Shown: positions 1-10,212, counted from the stretch's first letter. The stretch is 64,000 nt of DNA from Desulfuromonadales bacterium (GCA_016931615.1 JAFGEL010000062.1:89837-153836); one strand, 5' to 3'. The notes: generated by a model from the sequence alone, not told the origin. A program made the numbers and translations.

Positions 1-1
1 C

Positions 2-3000
2 TACAAAAACCTCTGTCGGTTGGTTTCTCTGGCCTACCGGGAAGGGTTCTATTACAAACCGCGTATCGACTGGGATCTGCTTGCCCAATACAACGAAGGC
101 TTGATCGCTCTTTCCGCCTGTCTCGGGGGAGAACTGCCGACGCTGATCAATCTTAACCAACCTGAAGAAGCTTTGAGCCGCGCCGCCCGGATGATGGAAA
201 TCTTTGATGATCAGCGTTTTTACCTGGAGCTTCAGGAAAATCATCTGCCGGAACAGGCCAAGGCCAATGCCGGCCTGATCTCAATCGCGAATGAACTGAG
301 TCTGCCGTTAGTTGCAACAAACGATTGTCATTACCTCTCCAAAGAAGATGCCTTCGCCCACGAAGTTTTATTGTGTATCCAGACGGGAAAAACCATGGAT
401 GATCCCAACCGCATGCGTTTTCCCAACGAGGAGTTCTACCTGAAGTCGGCAGAGGAAATGGGGAAATTATTCCCTCAGAATCCCGATGCCATCGCCAATA
501 CCATCAAAATTGCCGAACGCTGTAACCTGGATCTCGATTTCAATACCTATCATTTTCCACAGTACGTCAAGCCCGATACAAAATCCCTGGACGATATCCT
601 TGCCGAGCAGAGCCGCTCCGGTCTGGAGGAGCGACTCAAAGAAATCGGCCTGCTCAGGGATTTGAAAGCTGAAGAAATCCAGGTCTACCGGGATCGCCTC
701 GAAGAGGAGCTCGACTGTATCAAGCAGATGGGTTTCCCCGGCTATTTCCTGATTGTTGCCGATTTTATCAACTGGGGCAAAGATAACGCTATTCCGGTTG
801 GTCCCGGCCGCGGTTCAGCCGCCGGCAGCCTGGTGGCCTACGCGATTCGTATTACCGATATCGACCCGATCCCCTACAACCTGCTGTTTGAACGTTTCCT
901 TAACCCTGAGCGGATCTCAATGCCGGATATCGACGTTGATTTCTGTATCTACGGACGTGAACGGGTGATCGAATATGTGCGTGAAAAGTACGGGGCCGAA
1001 AATGTCGCTCAGATTATTACGTTCGGTACCATGTTGGCCAAAGGGGTGTTGAGGGATGTTGGAAGAGCTTTGAATATTCCCTACGGCGAGGTGGATAAAA
1101 TTGCCAAGCTGGTGCCGAATGTCTTAGGGATCACCTTGAAAAAGGCCATCGAGCAGGAGCCCCAGCTGAAAGCCCTGATTGAAAAAGACCCTAAAATTAA
1201 AGAATTGGTCAAAATTTCTCTGGCCCTTGAAGGGTTGACCCGGCATGCATCGACTCATGCTGCTGGTGTTGTCGTCACACCGAAGCAATTGCCTGAGTAT
1301 CTGCCCCTATATGTTGACCCGAAATCGGGTGGGCAGGTGACCCAGTATCCGATGAGCTATGTTGAGAAAATCGGTCTGGTCAAGTTTGATTTCCTCGGTC
1401 TGAAAACCCTGACTGTCATCGAAAATGCGGTTCGCCTGGTGCGTGCCGGCAAGACTCCCGATTTCGACCTCAAGCTGATTCCGGATGACGATAAAGCTAC
1501 GTTTGAACTGCTGTCCCGGGGTGAAACCACGGGAGTATTTCAGCTTGAATCGAGCGGCATGAAGGAATACCTGGTGAAGCTCAAGCCGAGCTGTTTTGAG
1601 GACCTGATCGCCATGGTGGCTCTTTATCGCCCGGGTCCCCTCGGTTCCGGCATGGTTGATTCTTTCATTAAAAGAAAACACGGAGTTGAACAATTTCAAT
1701 ACGATTTCCCCCAGCTTGAACCGATCCTGAAAGACACCTACGGGGTTATCGTTTACCAGGAACAGGTAATGCTGATTGCTCAGACCCTGGCTAATTACAG
1801 CCTGGGGGGGGCTGACCTGCTGCGCCGGGCCATGGGCAAGAAAAAACCTGAAGAAATGGCCAAACAGAAAAAGATTTTTCTCGAAGGTGCGAAACAGAAC
1901 AAGCTGAACGCCAAAAAAGCTGAAGCGGTTTTCGATCTGATGGAAAAATTTGCCGCTTACGGTTTCAATAAATCCCATTCTGCGGCCTATGCCCTTATCG
2001 CTTATCAGACAGCTTATTTGAAAGCCCATTATCCGGTCGAATTCATGGCGGCGCTATTGACCGAAGATATGGAAAATACGGATAAGGTGATCAAGAACAT
2101 CAGCGAAGTACGGGCCATGAATATCGAGATCCAGCCGCCGGATATCAACGCCTCGGATCGGTCTTTCACTGTTTCTGCCGAAGCCATGCGCTTCGGTCTC
2201 GGGGCGGTCAAAGGGGTCGGATCAGCGGCTCTTGAATCCATCCTTCAGGTACGTAAAGACAAACCGTTCAATTCTCTTCAGGATTTCTGTGAACGGGTCG
2301 ATCTGCGCAAGGTCAACAAGAAGGTTGTTGAAGCGCTGATCAAATGCGGGGCTTTTGATACCCTGGGAGGGAAAAGGGCACAGTTCCTGGCCGGTCTTGA
2401 AGATGCCATGGAAATTGCCCAACGACTGCAGCGTGAGCGGGAATCGGGTCAGGATTCTCTGTTCGACAGTAACGAAATACGTTCTGTCGGCGGCCAGGGT
2501 TACGGCCATCTCCCAGATGTTGGTGAGTGGGATGAAAAAACCTTGCTGAGTTTCGAAAAGGAAGCTCTTGGCTTTTATGTCACCGGCCACCCTCTGGCGC
2601 GTTACAGTGATTCAATCAAACGTTTTGCGACCTGTGAGACAGCAGGCCTGCATGAGCGGACGGATAAGGAATCCGTGCGGGTCTGCGGTATCGTATCCGG
2701 CCTCAAGGAATTGATGACCAAGAAGGGTGACAGAATGGCATTCGTCACTCTGGAGGATCTCAGCGGCTCAGTCGAACTGGTTGTGTTTCCAGAAGTTTAT
2801 TCTGCCTCCATGGATATGCTCAAAGGAGAAGATCCGCTGCTCGTCAGTGGTGAACTGGATGTCGGTGAAGAAGCATGCAAGATTCTGGCGACTGAAGTTG
2901 TGCTGTTGAAGGAAGTGAAGGAAACGCTGGCCAAGCGGGTGCATATCCGTTTGACTACTCCCGGGCTGGATGAAATGCAGATGCGTCAGCTTAAGGGGAT

Positions 3001-3166
3001 CGTTCAGCAATACCGGGGAAATTGTGAAGTCCAGCTGCATATTGTCATCCCTAATCGCAGTGAAACCGTTATAACATTGCCGGATCATTTGAAAATGGCC
3101 GCATCAGATCAGGCGATGGCAGATGCGGAAGCGCTGTTCGGTTATAATGTTATGAACTTTGAATGA
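2..3166 (+). CDS. dnaE: DNA polymerase III alpha subunit, 5' end outside window
   Basis: Catalytic subunit of the replicative DNA polymerase III. The frame is open from base 2, and its first codons (YKNLCRL, then EGFYYKPRID) already belong to the N-terminal PHP domain. The gene therefore starts upstream of the window and the TTG at base 20 is not a real start. About 1,054 residues are present; the full family length is roughly 1,150. Visible are the PHP remainder, the polymerase motif GPGRGSAAGSL near bases 798-830, the catalytic aspartate motif PDIDVDF near 923-943, LYRPGPLGSGM near 1620-1650, helix-hairpin-helix sequence around 2160-2380 and a C-terminal OB-fold from about 2670 (VCGIVSGL). 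It is followed by accA, an order common in this group. Only the 5' truncation is unusual. Confidence 0.97.
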   Translation, partial: YKNLCRLVSLAYREGFYYKPRIDWDLLAQYNEGLIALSACLGGELPTLINLNQPEEALSRAARMMEIFDDQRFYLELQENHLPEQAKANAGLISIANELSLPLVATNDCHYLSKEDAFAHEVLLCIQTGKTMDDPNRMRFPNEEFYLKSAEEMGKLFPQNPDAIANTIKIAERCNLDLDFNTYHFPQYVKPDTKSLDDILAEQSRSGLEERLKEIGLLRDLKAEEIQVYRDRLEEELDCIKQMGFPGYFLIVADFINWGKDNAIPVGPGRGSAAGSLVAYAIRITDIDPIPYNLLFERFLNPERISMPDIDVDFCIYGRERVIEYVREKYGAENVAQIITFGTMLAKGVLRDVGRALNIPYGEVDKIAKLVPNVLGITLKKAIEQEPQLKALIEKDPKIKELVKISLALEGLTRHASTHAAGVVVTPKQLPEYLPLYVDPKSGGQVTQYPMSYVEKIGLVKFDFLGLKTLTVIENAVRLVRAGKTPDFDLKLIPDDDKATFELLSRGETTGVFQLESSGMKEYLVKLKPSCFEDLIAMVALYRPGPLGSGMVDSFIKRKHGVEQFQYDFPQLEPILKDTYGVIVYQEQVMLIAQTLANYSLGGADLLRRAMGKKKPEEMAKQKKIFLEGAKQNKLNAKKAEAVFDLMEKFAAYGFNKSHSAAYALIAYQTAYLKAHYPVEFMAALLTEDMENTDKVIKNISEVRAMNIEIQPPDINASDRSFTVSAEAMRFGLGAVKGVGSAALESILQVRKDKPFNSLQDFCERVDLRKVNKKVVEALIKCGAFDTLGGKRAQFLAGLEDAMEIAQRLQRERESGQDSLFDSNEIRSVGGQGYGHLPDVGEWDEKTLLSFEKEALGFYVTGHPLARYSDSIKRFATCETAGLHERTDKESVRVCGIVSGLKELMTKKGDRMAFVTLEDLSGSVELVVFPEVYSASMDMLKGEDPLLVSGELDVGEEACKILATEVVLLKEVKETLAKRVHIRLTTPGLDEMQMRQLKGIVQQYRGNCEVQLHIVIPNRSETVITLPDHLKMAASDQAMADAEALFGYNVMNFE

Positions 3167-3198
3167 TTTTTTCCATTACGGCCCGGGGGGACTAGGAC

Positions 3199-3227
3199 TT
3201 GACCTCTCACCGGTGAAGATTTAAGGT
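3199..3227 (+). promoter_or_regulatory. Possible promoter for accA
   Basis: TTGACC (3199-3204) and TAAGGT (3222-3227) are separated by 17 bases, about 75 bases before accA. The -35 is good and the -10 is poor (3 of 6). The 137-base dnaE-accA gap leaves room for a promoter, but read-through from dnaE is equally possible. Confidence 0.3.
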
Positions 3228-3303
3228 GTCTCACTTTTCATGTTTCAACCGTTAAGCGTAGCCCTTTTCAAACAGTGTCCGTCAACGGGCGGGGAGACTT
3301 TTG

Positions 3304-4266
3304 ATGAATCAATATCTTGATTTCGAAAAACCGATTGCCGATCTGGAAACCAAAATTGGTGAGTTGCGCGAATATTCGACCGACAATGTCGATTTTTCCA
3401 GCGACATGATAAAACTGGAGAAGAAAGCCGACAAGCTTAAAAAGGAAATTTATAATAACCTCACCCGCTGGCAGCGGACACAACTGGCTCGCCATGCAAA
3501 CCGTCCTTATACCCTTGACTACATTGAACACATTTTCACCGACTGGAACGAAATCCACGGCGACCGTAATTATCGCGATGATCCGGCCCTGGTTTGCGGT
3601 TTCGCCAGGATTGACGGTAAACCCTGCTGTGTCATCGGCCATCAGAAGGGGCGTAATACCAAGGAAAAAGTTCATCGCAATTTCGGCATGCCCAACCCGG
3701 AAGGTTACCGCAAGGCCCTTCGCGTTATGCAGATGGCTGATCAGTTCGGCCTGCCCATTTTTACCTTTGTCGACACTCCGGGAGCATTCCCCGGTATCGG
3801 CGCAGAAGAGCGCGGTCAAGCTGAGGCCATCGCCAGAAATCTGCGTGAGATGGCAATGCTCAAGGTCCCGGTTATCGTGACAATCACCGGTGAAGGAGGG
3901 TCAGGCGGGGCTCTGGCGATTGCTGTTGGTAACCGGGTGCTGATGATGCAGTATTCGGTTTATGCCGTCATTTCACCTGAAGGCTGTGCCGCTATTCTCT
4001 GGAGCGACGGGACCAAAGGCCCTCAGGCTGCTGAAGCGCTCAAATTGACGGCCCAGGATGTCGATAGCCTGAAAACAGTCATCGATGACGTTGTCCCGGA
4101 ACCTCTCGGGGGGGCTCACCAGGATCACAAACAGGCTGCGGCAACCTTGAAGGACTATCTCCTCAAGCATCTGGCCGAACTTGAAGAGTTTTCGCCTGAA
4201 GGCCTGGTCGAGCAACGTTACCAGCGTTTCAGAGCCATGTCGGAAATTGAGGAACCTAAAAACTAG
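3304..4266 (+). CDS. accA: Acetyl-CoA carboxylase carboxyltransferase, alpha subunit
   Basis: Transfers the carboxyl group from carboxy-biotin to acetyl-CoA, giving malonyl-CoA for fatty-acid synthesis, together with AccD (not in the window). The 320-residue length is typical of AccA. The N-terminal helical segment ([15 protein letters not shown]) is followed by a crotonase-like carboxyltransferase core with [37 protein letters not shown] and [11 protein letters not shown], the oxyanion-hole region. The start is the ATG at 3304, with a GGGGAGA ribosome site just upstream; the TTG immediately before it is less likely. It lies between dnaE and rlpA and ends 3 bases before rlpA, so the two are probably cotranscribed. 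Confidence 0.97.
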   Translation: MNQYLDFEKPIADLETKIGELREYSTDNVDFSSDMIKLEKKADKLKKEIYNNLTRWQRTQLARHANRPYTLDYIEHIFTDWNEIHGDRNYRDDPALVCGFARIDGKPCCVIGHQKGRNTKEKVHRNFGMPNPEGYRKALRVMQMADQFGLPIFTFVDTPGAFPGIGAEERGQAEAIARNLREMAMLKVPVIVTITGEGGSGGALAIAVGNRVLMMQYSVYAVISPEGCAAILWSDGTKGPQAAEALKLTAQDVDSLKTVIDDVVPEPLGGAHQDHKQAAATLKDYLLKHLAELEEFSPEGLVEQRYQRFRAMSEIEEPKN

Positions 4267-4269
4267 CAG

Positions 4270-5031
4270 ATGAACCTTTTTTCTCCTGGTTTGCGTTTAC
4301 TCATCTGGATTGTCTTCACCGCCTTGCTGGCAAGCTGCGGCGGACATACCACCAGGGTCATTGATAGTCCTGAGACCCGAGAGCTTGCCGGTTGGCAGAA
4401 ACCCTACGAGGTAGACGGTAAACGTTACAACCCGCTACGCCGGCACCATGGTTTTGAGCAGAGAGGTATCGCCAGCTGGTACGGGCGAAAATTTCATGGC
4501 CGTAAAACCAGCAATGGTGAAACCTACGATATGTATGGCATGAGTGCCGCGCATAAAACCCTGCCTATGGGGGTTTACGTGAAAGTCACTCATTTGGGTA
4601 GTGGTCGAACAATCACTGTCCGGATCAATGATCGCGGGCCTTTTGTAGCCGGTCGAATTATTGATCTGTCTTATGGTGCCGCACGTGAGCTTGGAATTGT
4701 TGAGGCCGGTACTGCAGAAGTCTATCTTCAGGCTCTGGGCTTCCAACAGTTGGACCAGGGTCAGGTGACTTACCGTGACCCCGTCAATTATGATGCCGGA
4801 AGTTTTGCTGTTCAGGTCGGCGCTTTTTCTGCGTCGGCAAATGCCTATGAATTGGCCAGCCTGCTGCGCCAACGCTATGGTAAAGCCGTCGTGACCACCG
4901 CTATGGTCAATGGCCGGCAGCTGTATCGCGTGCGTGTTGGTGATTATCGTTCCCTTGACAGTGCTGAAAAAGCTGCACAGGATTTTATTGCCAATGGTTT
5001 TCAGGGAAGTTTTGTGGTTGCATTTGACTGA
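4270..5031 (+). CDS. rlpA: RlpA family septal lipoprotein (lytic transglycosylase-like) with SPOR domain
   Basis: Outer-membrane lipoprotein of the RlpA family; some members cleave denuded peptidoglycan at the septum. The 253 residues show a signal peptide ending in a lipobox (LLAS before Cys23). A double-psi beta-barrel domain spans about residues 60-155 (ASWYGRKFHGRKTSNGE, later RINDRGPFVAGRIIDLSYGAA). A SPOR domain that binds denuded glycan covers residues 175-250 (FAVQVGAFSASANAYELASLL). It starts 3 bases after accA. The gene is complete and looks functional. Whether it is a transglycosylase or only a septal binder cannot be decided from sequence. Confidence 0.93.
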   Translation: MNLFSPGLRLLIWIVFTALLASCGGHTTRVIDSPETRELAGWQKPYEVDGKRYNPLRRHHGFEQRGIASWYGRKFHGRKTSNGETYDMYGMSAAHKTLPMGVYVKVTHLGSGRTITVRINDRGPFVAGRIIDLSYGAARELGIVEAGTAEVYLQALGFQQLDQGQVTYRDPVNYDAGSFAVQVGAFSASANAYELASLLRQRYGKAVVTTAMVNGRQLYRVRVGDYRSLDSAEKAAQDFIANGFQGSFVVAFD

Positions 5032-5100
5032 AACCTGTGGAAAAGGCCTGGACGATAAATTTATTTTGAACCGGAAACCTGCAACCATGATGCGGAAAGC

Positions 5101-5128
5101 CTGACAATTTTTAGAAAAAAATTATAAA
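5101..5128 (+). promoter_or_regulatory. Promoter for the cold-shock gene, long leader
   Basis: CTGACA (5101-5106) and TATAAA (5123-5128) are 16 bases apart, each matching 5 of 6 consensus positions. Transcription from about 5135 would give a leader of about 180 bases before the cold-shock gene, as is usual for cspA-type genes. It also lies just after rlpA. Confidence 0.55.
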
Positions 5129-5211
5129 GTCTTGATTTAGCGTTGGACTCATGATAGTTTTCCGGTGCATCAGATCCAGTTTGTGTAGATTTTTACTGTC
5201 AATCAGAGAAG

Positions 5212-5249
5212 AACCGCACAGACCAACAAGGGCTGAGCGGTTATTTTTT
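5212..5249 (+). terminator. Terminator-like hairpin inside the cold-shock leader
   Basis: AACCGC (5212-5217) pairs with GCGGTT (5237-5242), extended by CAG/CTG across one mismatch, and a run of six T follows (5244-5249). It may end rlpA transcripts or act as an attenuator for the downstream cold-shock gene. Two more small hairpins follow: CCAGC/GCTGG at 5252-5265 and TCCCC/GGGGA at 5281-5293. Confidence 0.5.
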
Positions 5250-5314
5250 ATCCAGCATGGGCTGGTTAGCAACACGCAACTCCCCTGAGGGGACCACGTA
5301 AGGAGAAAGTAGAA

Positions 5315-5515
5315 ATGGCAGAAGGAACAGTTAAATGGTTTAATGATTCTAAGGGTTTTGGCTTTATCGAGCAGGATAATGGCCCTGATGTTTTCGTACA
5401 CTTTTCAGCGATTACCGGAGATGGTTTTAAATCTCTGGCTGAAGGTCAGCGCGTCAGCTTTGACGTTGTTGATGGTCAAAAAGGCCCTCAGGCAAGCAAC
5501 GTTGCCAAACTGTAA
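5315..5515 (+). CDS. Cold-shock domain protein
   Basis: Single-domain RNA/ssDNA chaperone of the CspA family, 66 residues, the normal length. RNP1 (KGFGFIEQ) and RNP2 (VFVHFSAI) are intact, as is the opening [11 protein letters not shown]. The ATG at 5315 follows a strong AAGGAG ribosome site at 5300-5305. The gene has its own terminator at 5536-5567 and a long structured leader, so it is probably a single-gene unit regulated at the RNA level. The exact csp paralogue name cannot be assigned from sequence alone. Confidence 0.96.
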   Translation: MAEGTVKWFNDSKGFGFIEQDNGPDVFVHFSAITGDGFKSLAEGQRVSFDVVDGQKGPQASNVAKL

Positions 5516-5535
5516 GCAGACGACTTAATCAGTTT

Positions 5536-5567
5536 AAAAACCCCGCAGGAAACTGCGGGGTTTTTTT
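5536..5567 (+). terminator. Intrinsic terminator of the cold-shock gene
   Basis: Perfect stem AAAAACCCCGCAG / CTGCGGGGTTTTT with a GAAA-type loop and a T run, starting 20 bases after the stop codon. Confidence 0.95.
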
Positions 5568-5684
5568 ATTTCTCCAGGCAAAATTTAAAACAGCTCAGGC
5601 GATGATGTATTGCTGTTGCATTCACTGAAATGGTCAGTAATAATGGCGTACATGATGAATATGGCCGTATGAAAGGACTATGCT

Positions 5685-5906
5685 ATGCCGTATGTTGAAG
5701 TCAATATCACCAAAGGCGCTACGGATGAACAAAAGGCTCGACTCGTCGAAGGCATTACCGATCTTCTGGTCGAGGTTCTCGATAAGAACCCTGCCTCGAC
5801 TCAGGTTGCGATAAAAGAAATTGATACGGACAACTGGGGGATTGCCGGCCGTTCGGTTAAGACCCTTCGTGCCGAAGGGAAAACCGCTCATATTTCCAAG
5901 TCCTGA
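5685..5906 (+). CDS. 4-oxalocrotonate tautomerase family protein
   Basis: Small tautomerase-superfamily enzyme of 73 residues. After removal of the initiator Met, Pro1 (MPYVEVNITKG) would be the catalytic base, as in 4-oxalocrotonate tautomerase. The beta-alpha-beta pattern and the later VAIKEIDTDNWGIAGRS segment fit the family. The second active-site arginine region carries Lys rather than Arg by eye, so the natural substrate is uncertain. There is no catabolic meta-cleavage cluster nearby. The following small gene begins 15 bases later, suggesting cotranscription. Confidence 0.85.
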   Translation: MPYVEVNITKGATDEQKARLVEGITDLLVEVLDKNPASTQVAIKEIDTDNWGIAGRSVKTLRAEGKTAHISKS

Positions 5907-5921
5907 GATAGCGAGATTGTT

Positions 5922-6143
5922 ATGGCCAATGCTGGTGAGTTTTTGCAGGCCTGTGCCAACGGTCAGATTCTGGTTTACTGCTCAGAATGCCAGGATGCAA
6001 AAAAACTGAATGATGTTGAGAATATCGACTGTATCGGTAATGAGTTTTACTGGGGTGATGAGCCCTGGTGGCACGATATCCGAATTTTTAAATGTCCCGA
6101 TTGCGGCTCCGTTCAGGAATCCAAAATCGAGTATATTCCATAA
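5922..6143 (+). CDS. Small two-CxxC zinc-ribbon protein of unknown function
   Basis: A 73-residue protein with CSEC at residues 20-23 and CPDC at 58-61, spaced like a zinc ribbon with a 34-residue insert between the knuckles. The insert is rich in aromatic and acidic residues (EFYWGDEPWWHD). It starts 15 bases after the tautomerase gene. Zinc binding is inferred from the Cys pairs. I do not recognise a named family; a protein-protein or nucleic-acid contact role is possible. Confidence 0.7.
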   Translation: MANAGEFLQACANGQILVYCSECQDAKKLNDVENIDCIGNEFYWGDEPWWHDIRIFKCPDCGSVQESKIEYIP

Positions 6144-6253
6144 TCTCTGGGCGACTATTCGCCCTTTATCCACCAGTTTCAGTGACATTTTCATTGCTTT
6201 TAGCCTTGTATGTCGTCTCTCATCGGATACAATCAAAGAACTGATTTTTTGAG

Positions 6254-6281
6254 TTTACATTATATAAACGATATATATAAT
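6254..6281 (+). promoter_or_regulatory. Promoter of the flavin oxidoreductase gene
   Basis: TTTACA (6254-6259) and a perfect TATAAT (6276-6281), 16 bases apart, lie in a very A+T-rich stretch 41 bases upstream of the ATG at 6322. Confidence 0.7.
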
Positions 6282-6321
6282 AAATCATATTCCATTTGCA
6301 TAGCTGAAGGGGTTTAGGACT

Positions 6322-7737
6322 ATGGCGAATTATGATTATGATATCCTTACAATAGGGGTCGGACCGGCCGGGATGGTTGTCTCTGCGATGGGTGCTGAGA
6401 TGGGCCTGAAGGTTTGTGCCGTCGAGAAAAATAAGCTGGGTGGTGAATGTATGAACGTAGGCTGTATTCCCAGCAAAGCTCTCTTGAGAATGGCAAAAAC
6501 TCGCCACGCTGTGACTAAATTCAAAAAATTCCAGATGGAAGAAATGCGTGCGCCGGAAGTTTTTAACCCGTTTCCCGCCATTCAGGAAAAGCTCGACTTC
6601 ATCAACCAAAAAAAATACGGCGTTAAGTTTGAAAAGGTTGACAAAATCATCGGTCAGGGAGCCGCCAGTTTTGTCGATTCTCATACTGTTCAGGTTGGTG
6701 ATCGTAAGATCACTGCGAAGAGAATTTTTATCTGTACCGGTACCCGCCCCTCCAGGCCCCCGATTCCAGGGCTTGAAACTGTTGACGATATTCTGACCAA
6801 TGAAAATCTTTTTCATCAGGATAAGATCCCTGAGAGTATGCTGATTATCGGTGGTGGTGCCATTGGTTCGGAAATGGCTCAGGCTTTTAACCGTTTGGGC
6901 TGTAAAACGATAATTGTCCAGATGGACCCGCACCTGCTGCCGTTTGCCGATCGTTTTGCCGGTGAGGAGCTTGAGAAATGTTTCAAAGAAGAAGGTATCG
7001 AAGTTTATAACAGCCGTTCAATTACCAGCGTGGAAAAGAGGGATGGCCGGGTTGTTCTGACCACCAAAGAAGGTGAAGTTCTGGAAGCTGAAAAATTGCT
7101 CCTGGCCGCCGGGCGGGTACCGACCCTTCAGGGTCTGGATCTGGAAAAAGCCGGAGTGAACTACACCCCCAAGGGGATTCCCGTCAATGCCAATCTGCAA
7201 ACTAATGTCCCCCATATTTATGCTGTCGGCGACTGTAACAGCAATTACCTCTTTTCTCACGCAGCGATGCACCAGGGAATGATCGCACTGATGAATATCA
7301 TGCGTCCCTGGCCGTTCAAAAAAGATTTTAAAAAGTATGTAGTCCCCTGGACTGTTTTTACCGAGCCGCAAGTGTCGGCGGTCGGTATGAGCGAAAAGGA
7401 ACTGATTGCTGCCGGAATCAAATACGACGTGCTGGAGGCGAGGTATGAAGATTATGGTGCCTCAATCGCTGAACAGGTGACAACCGGATCGGTCCGGGTC
7501 TTGGCCAGTAAACTGGGGAAAATATATGGTGTTTCAGTGATCGGTGAAGGCTCTTCGGAGATGATTAACGAGTGGGGGCTGGCCATTCAGAAGAAAATCC
7601 GTCTGGCCGACATTATGCTGCTGCAGCATTCTTTCCCGAGCATGTCATTTTTGAATAAGTCGATTGGGGAAATGTGGATGATGAAATTACTCAAAATTGA
7701 CTGGATAAAGAAAATGATGGGCTTCATGATGCGTTGA
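6322..7737 (+). CDS. Pyridine nucleotide-disulfide oxidoreductase (dihydrolipoamide dehydrogenase/mercuric reductase-like)
   Basis: FAD-dependent class I disulfide oxidoreductase of 471 residues. The FAD site GVGPAG is at residues 12-17 and the redox disulfide GGECMNVGCIPSK has Cys43 and Cys48. The NAD(P) site IIGGGAIGSEMA is near 176-187 and the second FAD motif YAVGDCN near 300. True lipoamide dehydrogenases end with a catalytic His-Pro...Glu motif; here the corresponding residues are Phe438 and Phe443 (HSFPSMSF). It is therefore probably not a standard E3 subunit. The last 20 residues are rich in Met, Lys and Trp and could form an amphipathic helix. No 2-oxoacid dehydrogenase genes lie nearby. 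It has its own promoter and terminator. Confidence 0.85.
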   Translation: MANYDYDILTIGVGPAGMVVSAMGAEMGLKVCAVEKNKLGGECMNVGCIPSKALLRMAKTRHAVTKFKKFQMEEMRAPEVFNPFPAIQEKLDFINQKKYGVKFEKVDKIIGQGAASFVDSHTVQVGDRKITAKRIFICTGTRPSRPPIPGLETVDDILTNENLFHQDKIPESMLIIGGGAIGSEMAQAFNRLGCKTIIVQMDPHLLPFADRFAGEELEKCFKEEGIEVYNSRSITSVEKRDGRVVLTTKEGEVLEAEKLLLAAGRVPTLQGLDLEKAGVNYTPKGIPVNANLQTNVPHIYAVGDCNSNYLFSHAAMHQGMIALMNIMRPWPFKKDFKKYVVPWTVFTEPQVSAVGMSEKELIAAGIKYDVLEARYEDYGASIAEQVTTGSVRVLASKLGKIYGVSVIGEGSSEMINEWGLAIQKKIRLADIMLLQHSFPSMSFLNKSIGEMWMMKLLKIDWIKKMMGFMMR

Positions 7738-7762
7738 CTTTAGCCTCCGATAAGGGCTTTTG

Positions 7763-7796
7763 AAAAGCAGGCTGGATGTTTCCGCCTGCTTTTTTG
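7763..7796 (+). terminator. Intrinsic terminator after the flavin oxidoreductase
   Basis: Ten-base-pair stem AAAAGCAGGC / GCCTGCTTTT with an 11-base loop, ending in a T run, 25 bases after the stop. Confidence 0.92.
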
Positions 7797-7879
7797 TCTT
7801 TCAGAAAAGTATGTTGGACGGATGATTGAATCACCCCGTGAATTCACATCAATAAAATGACCCTGATCCAGGATCTTCC

Positions 7880-8974
7880 ATGAATGTCCGTTTGCCATTC
7901 AGAAATCTTATCCCGACTTTCTTCGCCGGATTACTTGATGATCCAATCCTGTTGCTGCGGACACGCCCTGATGGGCATCATGTCATGTTTGATTGCGGGC
8001 AGATTCACCATCTGGCCAAACGGACGTTTACTCATCTTGAGGCAATTTTTATCAGCCATGCTCATATGGACCACTGGATGGGCATCGATTCAGTCATCAG
8101 ACAGTTGATCGCTGCAGGAAAAACCGTGAGCATTTACGGTGGTCCCGGTCTGGCAGAAAAATTTGATCACAAACTGAGAGGCTACGATTGGAATCTGGCG
8201 GAAGATTACTGGAGCAGTTTTCGTGTGTATGAAGTCCATTCCGATAGATTGAGCCATGACCTTTTCTGTGGGGCTGAAAGTTTTCAGCGTAAAAGATTGG
8301 CAGACCTTCCTCGGGAGAATTGTCTCATCTATGAAAATGATTATCTGCAAGTGTCCGCTGCGTCCTGTGATCATCGTGTCGACAGTTTGATTTACCGAAT
8401 TGATGAACGACCTGCTTACCGGGTCGACCTGGACAGGCTTGAGCAGTTACAGCTGTTACCCGGCCCATGGCTGGGTCAGTTGAAGCAGGGCTTTACCGCA
8501 GGAGGTAATTTCCCTGACCGATTGTCTGTTCAACGATCCCGGGGGGACCAGATCGAAACAGTTGATATCGACAATCCGCGTGAACTCGGCGCTCTGCTGA
8601 TGAAGCCCGGGAAAACTCATTCGTGCGGCTACATCAGCGATGTTGGTTTCAATCCTCAAAACTGGGTGAAAATCCTCGAGCTGATGAGCGGGGTCGACCT
8701 GTTGATCTGCGAATGTACGTTCCTGAGCGAAGCCAAAGCTCGCGCCCGCGCGTCGTGGCATCTGTGCAGCGATGATGTAAATGCGCTTCTGGCCGAGTTG
8801 CGACCCCGCTATTTTCTGCCGATGCACCTGTCGCGCAGTTACAGCCGACGTGCTCATGAACTCTACCGTGAGCTGCAATGCCCGGAAGACACAAAACTTC
8901 TGGAGCTGCCGTTGCAATTGACCCCGCGTCCTCTCATTGCCGATGAAGTCAGCTGGCAGTTGTTCGACCAATAG
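7880..8974 (+). CDS. Metallo-beta-lactamase-fold hydrolase, RNase Z-like
   Basis: A 364-residue metallohydrolase with the zinc motif HAHMDH at residues 60-65. RNase Z-like C-terminal signatures are also present: LLICECTFLSEAKAR, then ASWHLCSDDVNALLAEL and LPMHLSRSY. In true tRNase Z these segments supply further metal ligands and the 3'-end processing site. The protein is longer than short-form bacterial RNase Z, with an insert around residues 120-240, so the substrate may differ from tRNA precursors. The ATG at 7880 has AGGA about six bases upstream. It stands alone, convergent with the first tgt. Confidence 0.8.
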   Translation: MNVRLPFRNLIPTFFAGLLDDPILLLRTRPDGHHVMFDCGQIHHLAKRTFTHLEAIFISHAHMDHWMGIDSVIRQLIAAGKTVSIYGGPGLAEKFDHKLRGYDWNLAEDYWSSFRVYEVHSDRLSHDLFCGAESFQRKRLADLPRENCLIYENDYLQVSAASCDHRVDSLIYRIDERPAYRVDLDRLEQLQLLPGPWLGQLKQGFTAGGNFPDRLSVQRSRGDQIETVDIDNPRELGALLMKPGKTHSCGYISDVGFNPQNWVKILELMSGVDLLICECTFLSEAKARARASWHLCSDDVNALLAELRPRYFLPMHLSRSYSRRAHELYRELQCPEDTKLLELPLQLTPRPLIADEVSWQLFDQ

Positions 8975-8976
8975 AC

Positions 8977-10122
<1,146 letters not shown>

Positions 10123-10147
10123 TCAGTTTTTCTCCTGCTTGATTTAT

Positions 10148-10176
10148 TTTATGCTGATGGGCTAGACGTATAACAA
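10148..10176 (-). promoter_or_regulatory. Candidate promoter for the first tgt
   Basis: On the minus strand, TTGTTA (10171-10176) and CATAAA (10148-10153) are 17 bases apart, about 25 bases from the tgt start. The region is shared with the divergent Cas6-like gene. Confidence 0.4.
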
Positions 10177-10212
10177 ATACTCCTTCCCGGTGCAAAACTT
10201 ATCGGAGTTTTT

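Noticed and set aside
20-22. TTG at base 20 as the dnaE start
   Set aside because: Codons upstream to base 2 already match the DnaE PHP domain, so the start lies outside the window.
1307-2029. A 240-codon open frame antisense to dnaE
   Set aside because: The dnaE protein is conserved through this region; the antisense product resembles no family.
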